DNA of 64,000 nt, taken from JANXQG01 sp964615095 (GTDB lineage Bacteria > Planctomycetota > Planctomycetia > Pirellulales > Thermoguttaceae). This document shows positions 50,347 to 59,563 of the stretch, one piece after another; position 1 is the stretch's first letter, and every line of letters begins with the position of its first letter. The notes below the pieces were generated by a model that saw only the letters and a program-made list of their open reading frames with translations, searched no databases and was not told the DNA's origin. The stretch covers positions 62,001-126,000 of the forward strand of contig CAZTPX010000004.1 in assembly GCA_964615095.1 (NCBI GenBank), given 5' to 3'. The position numbers and the translations under genes were made by a program.

Positions 50347-50780
50347 TGGCCGAATTGTCAAAGAACGATTGCGCGCCAAGTATTCAGGCTTAGCTTTGAA
50401 TCCTCTTCAGCGCGCTTTATACCCACATCATACGCAAGGAATCTCGCCACCATTTGCGCGCGGTACGGAATTGCGCCGCAACCTCAAGCGGTTGCGGCGT
50501 TTCCGCGGCAGCCCTACGTTTGGAATCCCTGACATTATATCTGAAATTGGCTGCTTAGCCCGCCTGTCCTAACATTGCGCATCTTCTCCAAACCCGCCAT
50601 TCGCGGACATTTCAACCGGTTTGCTCCCCTCAACCGTGTCCTTGCCGCCGATTTTCCGGGGAATTCTGGAAAATTGCCAATTCCTCTCTGGACTCGGCTG
50701 GATTCTCGCGAGTATCTTATCTCATCCAATAGTGTCGCTCACGTGCGATCCGCACAGCGGCGTTCAAGGAGGAACGCGCC

Positions 50781-52856
50781 ATGCCCACTGGACTGATTCG
50801 ATTCGCTCGCAATTTTGCTTTTCTCGGCCTCATGCTGGGGGCCTTATCGACTTCGGCCGTTGGCCAAGGTACGGCCGATGGCCAATCCGCCCCCAGGCGA
50901 TTGCCCCCGCCGGTCCGCTTTGCCGACGGCAGCGGCGTACCGGCGGACGAAGGCCCAACGCTGCTCACGGCCGGACCTGCAACGCCCACGCCGGCGATGC
51001 CTCGGCCGCCCGCCGCTAACCAGCCCGATCCCGGGGAGCCTGCGGCCTTGCCGCCACCGCCTGCAACTCCACCGACAATGGGTACGGCATCCGCCCAGCA
51101 TCCCCCGGTGGCCAACGGCGGCGCGCCGCTGGTTCCCACGCCGGAGTCGAAATATCTTGGACCGGTCGAGATCGAGGTCACCAGTTTTCATGGCATCACG
51201 CCCGCCGTAAGTACCCGCCAAGAGGTCGAAAAGACCTGGGGCAAGCCCAAGAGTTCGGTCAAGGAGGACACGGGCTTGCGGCAGTTGTACTCGGTCGCCC
51301 CCTTCCCTCGCGTGGAAGTTTCGTATACCGGCGAGAAGGTGGCCTCGGTAGTCATTCGCTTTCAACAGGGTTTCCCTTCCGCTCAGGTCGCCGAGCAGTT
51401 GGAACTCTCGAAGGTCCAGCCCGTGCTGGTCTCCAACGAGTTGGGCGAAGTCCTGGGGCAGGCCTATCCCGAGCGGGGAGTGCTCTTTTCCTTCGAACCG
51501 GCAACCGATCCGGGCAAGGCGCTGAAGAAAGTCACGCATATCGTCCTGGAGCCGATCACCGCCGAGCCGTTCGTGCTCCGCGCCGAGACGAATATCGAGA
51601 TCCGCCCTGAGTTCAGCCTGCACGACGCGGAGCAGGCGGTCAAGCTGCAGCCGGGCAACGCGCGGGCCCATTGGCTGCAAAGTCGGGCACTGACGGCGCT
51701 GGGCCAACACGAGAAGGCCGTGCCCGCGGCGGCGGCGGCGGTGCGGCTCGATCCTCGCGACGCGCGCTACCGGGTCACCAAGGCCCAGACCATGCAGCGC
51801 GTGGGACAAATTGCCGAGGCCGCAACGGAAGCGGAAAAGGCGATCGCGCTCAGCGAGTCGCGGCCGCACGTTAAGGCCCGCGCGATCTGCCTGCTGGGCG
51901 ATTTGAGAGGTTCCGGCCCCAATGCCAGCCACAAGCAGGCCCTGGAACTGCACACACAGGCCCTGCAGGCGGCCAACGTCCTGATCTTCGACAAGCACCC
52001 GGCGATCCGCGTGGCCGCCAAGGAAGTGTCACTGGACGCCCATCTGGGCGCGTTGCAGGACATTGCCTGGGGGGCCTGGCGCGAGAAGGAACACTCCGCC
52101 GAGAACTGGATCGCCAAGGCCACGGAAGTGGCCCTGGACCTGGTCAAGAACGAGGAGGGCAGCGACGAGTATCTCTTCCGCCTCAACGCGCGGACCCTAT
52201 CGGCCGACGTCGGCCTGCAAGGCAAACTCGACCCGGCCAAGTGGGCGCGGGACGTGGTCCGCACCGGCGAGACCTTGATTTCCGCCGCCCCGGAACCCGG
52301 CCGCAAGGCCGAATTGCAATGGCAGGTGGCCATGTCGCTGTACGACGCCATGCAAGTCTACCAGATGCGTTCCAATCATGACGAAGCCCTGCGTCACGGC
52401 GAATTGGCCATCCGTTACCTCGAGAAGAGCGGGCGACAGAACCAATCGCCCTCGGCGGCCTATCTGCTAGGGCGGACCTATTTCCGCATGGGGGCCGTAT
52501 ATGCCAACAGCCGCAAGGACCACCGCACGGCCGTGAGCTGGTTCGAGAAGGCTGTCCCCTTGCTAGGCAAGTCGCCTCCGCAGGAGGCCATGCCTGATCT
52601 TGGCCGACTCGGCGATTCGTTCGTGAGCATGGGCGTTTCCTACTGGAACGCCGGCTATCGCAAGAAGGCCGTGGCCCTGACCGAGCACGGCGCCAACCTG
52701 ATCGAAGAGGCCGTGCGCCGCGGCAGTCACGACCGCAGCGTGTTGGTAGTGCCCTACTCGAACCTCGCCGCTATGCAACGCGAGATGGGTAACACCGCCG
52801 GTGCTAATCACATGCAAGAGCTGGCGGAAAAGGCCAAGGGCGCGACCCTGCGGTAA
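50781..52856 (+). CDS. Secreted TPR protein of unknown function
   Basis: A 691-residue protein with a signal peptide (LMLGALSTSAVGQ), a Pro/Ala-rich linker (about 40-120), then a small domain with TRQEVEKTWGKPKSSVKEDT and SVAPFPRVEVSYTGEKVASV resembling an SmpA/OmlA-like fold, and a C-terminal array of TPR helices (AEQAVKLQPGNARAHWLQSR and AAAAVRLDPRDARYRVTKAQ are consecutive repeats). ATG at 50781 follows AAGGAGGAA. Such proteins are scaffolds; partner unknown. The long gap upstream holds no gene. Confidence 0.78.
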   Translation: MPTGLIRFARNFAFLGLMLGALSTSAVGQGTADGQSAPRRLPPPVRFADGSGVPADEGPTLLTAGPATPTPAMPRPPAANQPDPGEPAALPPPPATPPTMGTASAQHPPVANGGAPLVPTPESKYLGPVEIEVTSFHGITPAVSTRQEVEKTWGKPKSSVKEDTGLRQLYSVAPFPRVEVSYTGEKVASVVIRFQQGFPSAQVAEQLELSKVQPVLVSNELGEVLGQAYPERGVLFSFEPATDPGKALKKVTHIVLEPITAEPFVLRAETNIEIRPEFSLHDAEQAVKLQPGNARAHWLQSRALTALGQHEKAVPAAAAAVRLDPRDARYRVTKAQTMQRVGQIAEAATEAEKAIALSESRPHVKARAICLLGDLRGSGPNASHKQALELHTQALQAANVLIFDKHPAIRVAAKEVSLDAHLGALQDIAWGAWREKEHSAENWIAKATEVALDLVKNEEGSDEYLFRLNARTLSADVGLQGKLDPAKWARDVVRTGETLISAAPEPGRKAELQWQVAMSLYDAMQVYQMRSNHDEALRHGELAIRYLEKSGRQNQSPSAAYLLGRTYFRMGAVYANSRKDHRTAVSWFEKAVPLLGKSPPQEAMPDLGRLGDSFVSMGVSYWNAGYRKKAVALTEHGANLIEEAVRRGSHDRSVLVVPYSNLAAMQREMGNTAGANHMQELAEKAKGATLR

Positions 52857-53237
52857 CCATGCACTGGCCGGTTCCTCGCTTGCGCCTCGGGCTTCGATAC
52901 GCCCAATTGGCCGAGAACTTTCCAGATAGTCTCTCAAACACGCGTTCCCCCGGCCTCGTGAGACCACTGAAAAAGTCTTGCGGGAACACAACACATAGTA
53001 CTCAGTACTGAGCACTCAGTACTACATCTTGTACGCGCCTCGACTTTTTCAGCGGTCTCACAGGGCCGACGGGGACGTTTACAGTCTGAGTATCTTAAAG
53101 CGAGCGGTCCCTCCACCTGCCGCCACTCAAGCCACCTTGGGCAACGCTGCGGCGGCGTTGTTGACGCCCTGTCGGCTTGCATGCCATAATAACGCGTACT
53201 GTCGTCTATCGCTTCGCCCGTGGAAAGGAATCAGACC
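52857..53237. other. Intergenic region with a palindromic element
   Basis: Contains the element at 52947-53074. The rest is about 160 bases of leader for the short TPR gene. No other gene. Confidence 0.45.
52947..53074. repeat. GAGACC palindromic element, copy 1
   Basis: Arms GTGAGACCACTGAAAAAGTC (52958-52977) and GACTTTTTCAGCGGTCTCAC (53042-53061), extended outwards by CCCCCGGCCTC / GGCCGACGGGG. The centre is AGTACTCAGTACTGAGCACT, itself a nested palindrome. A second copy stands at 63390-63515. Confidence 0.85.
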
Positions 53238-53582
53238 ATGCAACGTCCTTTCGTAAGTCTCGCGGCCGTTTTTCTGGGTTTCCTTCCATTCGCGGCCGAT
53301 CTTCATGCGCAAGATGCGGCAGAGCACCTAAAAAACGCCAAGGCTTGGCTGGACAAACGCGAGTATGACAAGGCCATCGCTGAGTGCGATCACGCCTTGG
53401 CGCGCGATCCTAAATCAGCCGAAGCGTACAACACTCGCGGCCGGGCTTGGATGCAACAGGGCGAAATTGACAGAGCCCTCGCCGACTGCAACAAGGCCCT
53501 GGAAATTTGGCTCTTCCGCTCTTCGGTGCCAATGCCCGCTGGAGTCCCGCCTTCAGGCGGAATCGGGCGGAATTCCGCCTGA
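53238..53582 (+). pseudogene. Secreted TPR protein truncated by a palindromic element
   Basis: It starts at ATG 53238 after AAGGAA with a signal peptide (VSLAAVFLGFLPFAADLHAQ) and one and a half TPR units (LDKREYDKAIAECDHALARD, AYNTRGRAWMQQGEIDRALA). At NKALEIW the frame enters the repeat at 53512 and ends 25 residues later in repeat-encoded PAGVPPSGGIGRNSA. A TPR protein would be expected to continue, so the 3' part has been lost or displaced. Whether the 114-residue product is stable is unknown. Confidence 0.6.
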
Positions 53583-53650
53583 AGGCGGGACTCCAGCGCA
53601 CAGTCGCCAGTCCGGTCTGCACACAAGAGCGGAAGTGCCGGGAAATTTTC
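53512..53650. repeat. Palindromic element, GGAGTCCCG family, long form (in a TPR gene)
   Basis: The core 53537-53597 has arms GCTGGAGTCCCGCCTTCAGG and CCTGAAGGCGGGACTCCAGC. Outer arms CTTCCGCTCTT (53513) and AAGAGCGGAAG (53625-53635) are inverted. It provides the stop codon of the TPR remnant. Confidence 0.85.
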
Positions 53651-53867
53651 TTCGCGGTGCTTGACATGCCCATGCCGCCTGTTTAGTCTGGATCGAGTCC
53701 TGCCTACCAAAACACCCCCCAACCCCGTTCCCCAAACCAGTCCCGGCCGAGCGCTGGCATGCGTTTAGGGCGATCCATACCTTCCGCGGCTTGTAACGGC
53801 ACGAAATGCCACACCCGGCGGGAAATCGTATCAATTCGAACCGTTCGCAGTAAAAAGAGGAAATTCC

Positions 53868-55115
53868 ATGGCAAACAAGCAGTTGCGAGTCAATCGGCGG
53901 TTGTTTCTGAAAGGGGCGGCAGCGGTGGCGGCCCCGCTGGTCATCCCCGCTTCGGTCTTCGGCGCTGAAGGACGCCCGGCCCCCAGCAATCGAATCACGA
54001 TGGGCTTTGTGGGCGTGGGTGGCCAGGGCAGCGGCGACATGGGCGGTTTCATGGGCTTCCCGGAAGTCCAGAACGTGGCCGTCTGCGATGTCGACTCGCG
54101 CGCCCGCCTGCGCGCCAAGCGGGCGGCCGAGCAGCGTTACGCCCAGGACAAGGCCAGCGGCGTCTACAAGGGCTGCACCGACTACAACGACTTCCGCGAT
54201 CTGTGCGCGCGGCCGGATATCGACGCCGTCTTCTGCGCCACGCCTGACCACTGGCATGCCCTGGTGACCTGCGAGGCGATGCGCAACGGCAAGGATGTCT
54301 ACTGCGAGAAACCGGAGACGCTGACGGTCCGCGAAGGGCGGATCATGGTCGAAACGGCCCGTCGCTACGGCCGCGTGTTCTCCGGTGGAAGCCAACGCGT
54401 GTGGGAAGACTACAACTGGTACCATCGCATGCTGTGGGCGGGTGCGGTGGGCGAGTTGCAAGAGATCTGGGTCGATATCGGCGGCCCCTCCGGCGAGATG
54501 GTCTGCCCGGCCGAACCGGTGCCGGAAGGCATGGATTGGGATCTCTGGCTGGGGCCGGCACCCTGGCGGCCGTACAACAAGGCCTATCATCCGTTCAATT
54601 GGCGGGGTTGCCGCGACTTCTCCGGCGGCGGCATGACCGACTGGGGCGCCCATCACATCGGCGGCGCCCTGTTTGCCAGCCAGTTGTACGATAAGAGCCT
54701 GCCGATCGAGGTGATCCCGCCCGACGGCAAGCAGGGCCTGACGTTCAAATACGCCAACGGCGTGCAGATGCACTTAGGCGGGACCTGGGGCGGCGGTCCC
54801 CTGGCGTTCAAGGGCACACTGGGCGAGGTTCCCGACCGCCGCAAGCCGCGTACCGCGCCGCCTGCGATCAACATCCCCAACTACAAGGGAAACGGCGGCA
54901 TCTTCGGCGACTTCCTGTATTGCGTCAAGACTCGCGAACGGCCCTTCCGCGACATCGAGCGCGCTCACCATACCGTTGCCACCTGCCACCTGGCAAATAT
55001 CGTATTCTGGCTCGGTCGCGGGCTGAAATTCGACCCCGTGAAAGAGCAGGTTGTCGGCGACGAAGAAGCCAACCGTTGGATCGACCGGCCGAAGCGTGCC
55101 CCCTGGGTGCTGTAA
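53868..55115 (+). CDS. Tat-exported Gfo/Idh/MocA-family oxidoreductase
   Basis: A 415-residue NAD(P)-dependent oxidoreductase with a Tat signal (NRRLFLKGAAAVAAPLVIPA). The nucleotide-binding motif is MGFVGVGGQGSGDMGG. The family EKP motif is DVYCEKPETLTVREG, and the substrate region GGMTDWGAHHIGGALF has the typical acidic/His pair. Members of this planctomycete-rich group act on sugars such as inositols or glycosides; substrate unknown. ATG at 53868. The HEAT-repeat gene follows after 36 bases and is probably co-transcribed. Confidence 0.9.
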   Translation: MANKQLRVNRRLFLKGAAAVAAPLVIPASVFGAEGRPAPSNRITMGFVGVGGQGSGDMGGFMGFPEVQNVAVCDVDSRARLRAKRAAEQRYAQDKASGVYKGCTDYNDFRDLCARPDIDAVFCATPDHWHALVTCEAMRNGKDVYCEKPETLTVREGRIMVETARRYGRVFSGGSQRVWEDYNWYHRMLWAGAVGELQEIWVDIGGPSGEMVCPAEPVPEGMDWDLWLGPAPWRPYNKAYHPFNWRGCRDFSGGGMTDWGAHHIGGALFASQLYDKSLPIEVIPPDGKQGLTFKYANGVQMHLGGTWGGGPLAFKGTLGEVPDRRKPRTAPPAINIPNYKGNGGIFGDFLYCVKTRERPFRDIERAHHTVATCHLANIVFWLGRGLKFDPVKEQVVGDEEANRWIDRPKRAPWVL

Positions 55116-55151
55116 CATCAAACAAGACTCTCCGTGTGAAAGGATATTCGT

Positions 55152-57311
55152 ATGAAGTTCTACTACGTCGCGCTGTTGACCGGACTCCTCCTGGGAAACA
55201 CCGTACTCCAAGCGGCTGAGACGCCCAATATCGGCGAAATCACCCAGGAACTCAGCGGCGAGAGACCTCAGAAGCCGCGATCGGCCGCCCAACTCGATAC
55301 GGCATATACGCTCGTGCTGACGCCTCTGCTGCCGGACATGGGCAGCGAGGACCCCGGTCGCCGCAACGGCGCCCAGTCGGTCATCGAGCGCATCGCCTTT
55401 CGGGCCAGTCGCCCGGGTGCGGAAGCCGAGCGGGCTGCATGCTCCAAAGCCATCGCCGCCGCGCTGACGCCCCGCGCGGGACCGCTGGCCCGTGTCTGGC
55501 TGCTCCGGCAACTCGAGCGGATCGGTCGCGAAGAGGCGGTTCCCCAGGTTGCCGCCATGTTGACCGACGGCAACGCGAACGTGCGTGAATCGGCCCGCCG
55601 GGCCTTGCAGAAGAACCCGGCCAAGGACGCCAATGCCGCGCTGCAGAAGGCGCTCGGCTCGGCCGACACCGCCTGGCGTGCGGCACTGTTAAATGCCCTG
55701 GGGCAGCGCCGCGATCCGTCGAACCTGAACATCCTCGTGCAGGCGTGCGCTACGGACAACGACGATGTCCGCATGGCCGCCCTGGTGGGGCTGGCCAATC
55801 TTGCCGATAAATCGGCCGCCGCGCCGATCGTCTCGGCGATGGCCAAGGGCGGGCCGCGTGCGCAGCGCCTGGCCGCCGATTGTTATCTCCGCCTGGCCGA
55901 AACACTGGCAGCCGCCGGCGACAAGGCAGCAGCGTTGAGTCTTTACAAGAACATGCTTTCCCGCGAAGGCCATCTCAAGTGCGCGGCGCTGATTGGTATC
56001 GGCCGCTGCGGAAGCGCCAGCGACCTGCCGACGCTGCTGGATGCCCTGGCCGACCAGGACGTCAAGGTCCGCGGCGCGTGCGTCGAGGCCTTCAGCCTCT
56101 TCCAGGGCGAGGAGGCGACCGCGGCCCTGGTCGCCCGCATGCAGACGCCCAATCCAAAAACAAAGCTGGCGGTGCTGCAGGCCCTCGCCCGTCGTGGACG
56201 GAAGACTACCATGCCCGTATTCATGGCCGCCGCGCAGGACGCGGATGGGGCGGTACGGGTGGCGGCGATTGTCGGGCTGGGCACGGTCGGCAATGCGGAC
56301 ACAGTCCCGCTGTTGTTGAAGGCCGCCACGACGTCGGGCGTGGTGCAGGAAGCCGCGCGACAAAGCCTCCAGGCACTCGTCGGCGCCCAGGTCAGTTGCG
56401 AGGTCCTCACCGCGATCGGGGACAAGGATGCGAAGATCCGCGTCGAGGCGGTCCGCGCCGTATCGGCCCGCCACATAGTGGCTGCCACGCCAATGCTGCT
56501 CAAAGCGGCCGAGGACGCGGATGCCAACGTGCGGCACGAAGCGCTCAGGGCCCTGGGCGTGGTAGCGCCCAGCAGCGCCCTGGCGCCGCTGGCCGCGGTA
56601 CTCGTCCGGGCAACGGACGACGGAGCCCGTAGCGAGGCGGCCAACGCGTTGGTGAACATCGCCACGCGCGATGCGGACATCGAGGGCCGCTCCGAACCAG
56701 TGCTGGCGGCGCTGGCCTCTGCTCACGGCGCGGCGGAGTTTTCGCTGCTGGGTGTGCTGGGGCGGATTGGCGGCAAGAAATCGCTCGACGGTGTGCGCGC
56801 GGCCGTCCGGGAGCAGGACGAGAAGGTCAAGGACGCCGCCGTGCATGCGCTGATCGAGTGGCCCGACGCCCTGGCGGCCGACGATCTGCTGGTCCTGGCC
56901 AAGACCTCCGCCAACGAGACCCACCGGGTATTGGCCACCCGCGGCTACATCCGCGTGTGTGCCATTCGCTGCCCCCGGCCCGATGCCGAAACGGCCAAAC
57001 TGCTCGTCGCCGGACTGGAGGTTGCCAAGCGGCCCGAAGAGAAGTGGCAGGCCCTCAGTGCGCTGGGCGAAGTCCGCGACATTCTTGCCCTGCAGGCCGC
57101 AATGCGCTGCATGGGTGACGCAGCCCTGCGCGAAGAGGCGGCCGTGGCCGCCGTCCGTATCGGTCGCGATATCTGGAACGATCATCCCCAGGCCGTGAAA
57201 GATGCCATGCGGAAGGCGATCGAGGTTTCCAAGAATCAGGACCTCAAGCGGGACGCCAAAGAGGCGCTGGGCCGCGCCGAACAGAAGCTAAAGGAAGCCA
57301 AGCCGAAGTAG
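55152..57311 (+). CDS. Secreted HEAT-repeat protein
   Basis: A 719-residue protein with a signal peptide (VALLTGLLLGNTVLQAAE) followed by at least a dozen HEAT-type repeats, each of two helices with the pattern xxxALxDxDxxVRxAAxxALG, for example ALADQDVKVRGACVEAFSLF and AAQDADGAVRVAAIVGLGTV. HEAT arrays are binding scaffolds; no enzyme domain is present. Together with the Tat-exported oxidoreductase just upstream it may form a periplasmic functional pair. That pairing is inference. Confidence 0.85.
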   Translation: MKFYYVALLTGLLLGNTVLQAAETPNIGEITQELSGERPQKPRSAAQLDTAYTLVLTPLLPDMGSEDPGRRNGAQSVIERIAFRASRPGAEAERAACSKAIAAALTPRAGPLARVWLLRQLERIGREEAVPQVAAMLTDGNANVRESARRALQKNPAKDANAALQKALGSADTAWRAALLNALGQRRDPSNLNILVQACATDNDDVRMAALVGLANLADKSAAAPIVSAMAKGGPRAQRLAADCYLRLAETLAAAGDKAAALSLYKNMLSREGHLKCAALIGIGRCGSASDLPTLLDALADQDVKVRGACVEAFSLFQGEEATAALVARMQTPNPKTKLAVLQALARRGRKTTMPVFMAAAQDADGAVRVAAIVGLGTVGNADTVPLLLKAATTSGVVQEAARQSLQALVGAQVSCEVLTAIGDKDAKIRVEAVRAVSARHIVAATPMLLKAAEDADANVRHEALRALGVVAPSSALAPLAAVLVRATDDGARSEAANALVNIATRDADIEGRSEPVLAALASAHGAAEFSLLGVLGRIGGKKSLDGVRAAVREQDEKVKDAAVHALIEWPDALAADDLLVLAKTSANETHRVLATRGYIRVCAIRCPRPDAETAKLLVAGLEVAKRPEEKWQALSALGEVRDILALQAAMRCMGDAALREEAAVAAVRIGRDIWNDHPQAVKDAMRKAIEVSKNQDLKRDAKEALGRAEQKLKEAKPK

Positions 57312-57366
57312 GGCTGGCTGGGGAACAACTTCAGTGTTCGTAACTATTTAGCGGAATGAAGAAGAC

Positions 57367-57480
57367 GACCCCTGCCAGCTTGCGGTCTGTCGATTTAGTC
57401 AGGAAACGGCATCTCGTCCCCGCTGGGGCAAGCCCAGCGGGGGCGGGACTAAACCGACAAACCGCAAGCAGGCTGGGGTC
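57367..57480. repeat. Palindromic element with inner hairpin
   Basis: Outer arms GACCCCTGCCAGCTTGCGGT (57367) and CCGCAAGCAGGCTGGGGTC (to 57480), with TTTAGTC/GACTAAA further in, and an inner hairpin CCCCGCTGGG / CCCAGCGGGG. It lies between two convergent genes. A half copy is at 13447. Confidence 0.8.
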
Positions 57481-57498
57481 TGTTTCTCCTCCGCGCCA

Positions 57499-59184
57499 TC
57501 AGGCCGCCTCGGCGGCATGCTCCTCGCTGCTCAGAGCTTCGTCGCTATAGGCCGCGGCCAGCGGGTCGTTCTGGATCCGCTTCCGCAAAAGCTCAAGCCA
57601 GATCCAGTATGCGCCTAACCCCAGGGTCGTGGACACGATTTCCCACGCGCGCCGAACATAGTAGAGCAAAGGGTTGTCGGGGGGCGAACCGGGACGCCGC
57701 GAGGCCCGGACCTTGCGCCGCACGAGGCCGGCTTGAAGTGGATGCACTTTCTCGAAGCGATAGCTACCGTAGTAGACCATGATCGCGGCGGTCAAATGGC
57801 TCATGCCCGCCCCGCCCGCCGCGGCCCGGCGTAACAGCGTCTCGACGTGCTCTGGGCTGTAGTACAGACGCCAGGCCTGGCGATAGATGTCGGTCCACTC
57901 CCGCGTGCTCATTCGGGCGTGATGCATCGTTACGCGCTCCACGTCGTAGCGATTCAGGTCGGGGTCCATCCACTGGCCTCGCTCGTGCATCGCCTTGTGG
58001 TCGGCCGAACCGGGCAGTGGGGTCAAGACGAAGAACTCCAGGATATCAATGGGCAGCTCCCGCTGGATCGTGGCGATGTCGCGGCGGATGGACTCCGGCG
58101 TATCGGCCGGGAAGCCCAGGATGTAGCCGGCATAGGTGACTACGTGCCGTGCGCGCCAGGCCTGCAGCATGGCCCGATACTCATGCACCTGGTTCTGCCG
58201 CTTCCGCGCGGCCGCCAGATTCTCCGGATTGATGCTCTCCAGACCCAAAAACACGCGGGTGCAGCCGGCGCGGCAGGCCTTGTCGATGAAGCCCGGGATC
58301 TTGTGGCACATCATGTCCACTTGCATAGTGAACTTGATGCGGATTCCGTCACGCTCGCCCAGCGTGATGAGCCGGTCGAAGATCGCTTCCCAATTCTTGT
58401 TTCGCGCCAGGTTGTCGTCTGTGATGAAGAAGCGGCGGACGCCCTGGGCCACGTTCGCGCGAATGAGCTGCTCGACGTCGTCGGCGCTCCGCCAGCGCGA
58501 CTTGCGGCCCTGCACGTTGATGATCGTGCAGAAGCTGCACTCGAAGGGGCAGCCGCGGCCGGCGTCGAACGGGGCGTAGAACATCGTGCGCATGGCGTGC
58601 TGTCGCGGCAAAAACGGCGTGACTTGGCCCTGCAGGTCCGGAAGCTCTTTGAGATGGTTATAGATCGGCTGCAAGCGACCGGCGAGGGCGTCGGCCAGAA
58701 GTTGCTCCATGTGGCCTTCGGCCTCGCCGGCAAAGAGCGTCACTCCCAGTTCTTGCAACACGCGCAGTTCCTCGGGCATTTCCGCGAGCATGGCCAGGCA
58801 GCCACTCACGTGAAAACCGCCGATGGCCACCGAAACACCCTCGTCGCGGAACTGCCGGGCCAGATCGGTGGCCCGGGCGAACTGGTTCGTCTGCACGCCG
58901 GCCAGGATGATCAATCCCCGGCCGCCCGCGGCGCAGATGCGGCGCGCGATCTTGCGCACCGGAATGACCGTGTAGGTTTCGTCGTACGTGCTGATCACCA
59001 GGTCGAGGTCTTCACCCAGCGCGCGGCGCTGCCCGACGTCCTGGGCCAAGGCGTTGAGGCAGGCCAAGGAATTGGACGGCACGAAGGCCCAACGCCACTG
59101 GATGACGTAGCCCTCTTCGTCGTAGTGCGACGGTTTGATGATCTCAACGTAGAACTTTTCGCGTCCAACTTGCCGATTTGCCAT
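57499..59184 (-). CDS. B12-binding-type radical SAM protein
   Basis: A 561-residue protein with an N-terminal alpha/beta domain of the cobalamin-binding kind (residues about 10-170; no DxHxxG base-off motif is visible) and a radical SAM domain with C212, C216 and C219 (GCPFECSFC). Blocks typical of this group follow: RRFFITDDNLARNKNWEAIF, RVFLGLESINPENL, YILGFPADTPESI, EFFVLTPLPGSADH. The C-terminus has two hydrophobic segments and a charged tail. Related proteins act on lipids, tetrapyrroles or antibiotics; the reaction here is unknown. ATG 59184 gives MANRQVGREKFYVEII; a GTG 14 codons upstream is less likely. Confidence 0.87.
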   Translation of the reverse strand: MANRQVGREKFYVEIIKPSHYDEEGYVIQWRWAFVPSNSLACLNALAQDVGQRRALGEDLDLVISTYDETYTVIPVRKIARRICAAGGRGLIILAGVQTNQFARATDLARQFRDEGVSVAIGGFHVSGCLAMLAEMPEELRVLQELGVTLFAGEAEGHMEQLLADALAGRLQPIYNHLKELPDLQGQVTPFLPRQHAMRTMFYAPFDAGRGCPFECSFCTIINVQGRKSRWRSADDVEQLIRANVAQGVRRFFITDDNLARNKNWEAIFDRLITLGERDGIRIKFTMQVDMMCHKIPGFIDKACRAGCTRVFLGLESINPENLAAARKRQNQVHEYRAMLQAWRARHVVTYAGYILGFPADTPESIRRDIATIQRELPIDILEFFVLTPLPGSADHKAMHERGQWMDPDLNRYDVERVTMHHARMSTREWTDIYRQAWRLYYSPEHVETLLRRAAAGGAGMSHLTAAIMVYYGSYRFEKVHPLQAGLVRRKVRASRRPGSPPDNPLLYYVRRAWEIVSTTLGLGAYWIWLELLRKRIQNDPLAAAYSDEALSSEEHAAEAA

Positions 59185-59523
59185 GTCTGTACCCTGAAGA
59201 CCGTTCTCTGGTTGAGCAAAGAACACAGAGGACCGTTAAGCCGTTTTCGGACGGTGTCACGCGCGCGTATCGAAAAGCCAGGAAAACCGGGTGGTTGCGC
59301 ACCGCTACTATCACTACAACATAAATAATCGGTAAACTTTACCCATTTCTCCAACTTAATTGCCACATGTCTATCGTAGGCCGATCTCTCTAGACTACGG
59401 GCCACGATTCCGTCGACGACTACCGTTTGTGGCCTGGTTGGTGGCAACCGAAGTGATGGCCGAGTGCGGCCGGCCCGACCTCCCGCTGGTGAGCGGTGTT
59501 TTCCTGAATGACCGCAGGATTAT

Positions 59524-59550
59524 GTATGGCCACGCCATACGATCGTATGG
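59524..59550. promoter_or_regulatory. Operator of the MNT-HEPN pair
   Basis: GTATGGC-CAC-GCCATAC (59524-59540) overlaps CCATACGATCGTATGG (59535-59550), a perfect 16-base palindrome. Together they give three half-sites (GTATGG, CCATAC, GTATGG) directly before the -10, suitable for autorepression by the HTH protein encoded downstream. Confidence 0.75.
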
Positions 59551-59556
59551 TATAAT
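59551..59556 (+). promoter_or_regulatory. -10 element of the MNT-HEPN pair
   Basis: TATAAT, whose last base is 8 bases before the ATG at 59564, so transcription would begin at or next to the start codon. The mRNA is probably leaderless. Confidence 0.65.
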
Positions 59557-59563
59557 CGAACAA

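Larger units (their letters stand above)
49662..50780. other. 1.1-kb region without a protein gene
   Basis: No credible coding frame on either strand. It holds the phased CCTAG repeats (50032-50106), a promoter-like pair (50109-50138), an AT-rich patch (50170-50205) and a strong hairpin (50320-50346). A second promoter-like pair is TTGACA (49994) with CATAAC (50018). Confidence 0.5.
59185..59563. other. Divergent intergenic region
   Basis: About 380 bases between the radical SAM gene and the MNT gene. The last 40 bases hold the operator and promoter of the MNT-HEPN pair. No gene seen. Confidence 0.5.

Noticed and set aside
50117..50572. 151-codon plus-strand frame in the gene-free region
   Set aside because: Begins inside the predicted promoter, is Arg/Ala-rich and has no family likeness.
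53553..54773. 406-codon minus-strand frame across the oxidoreductase gene
   Set aside because: Its end lies inside a palindromic element and the plus-strand gene is unmistakable.
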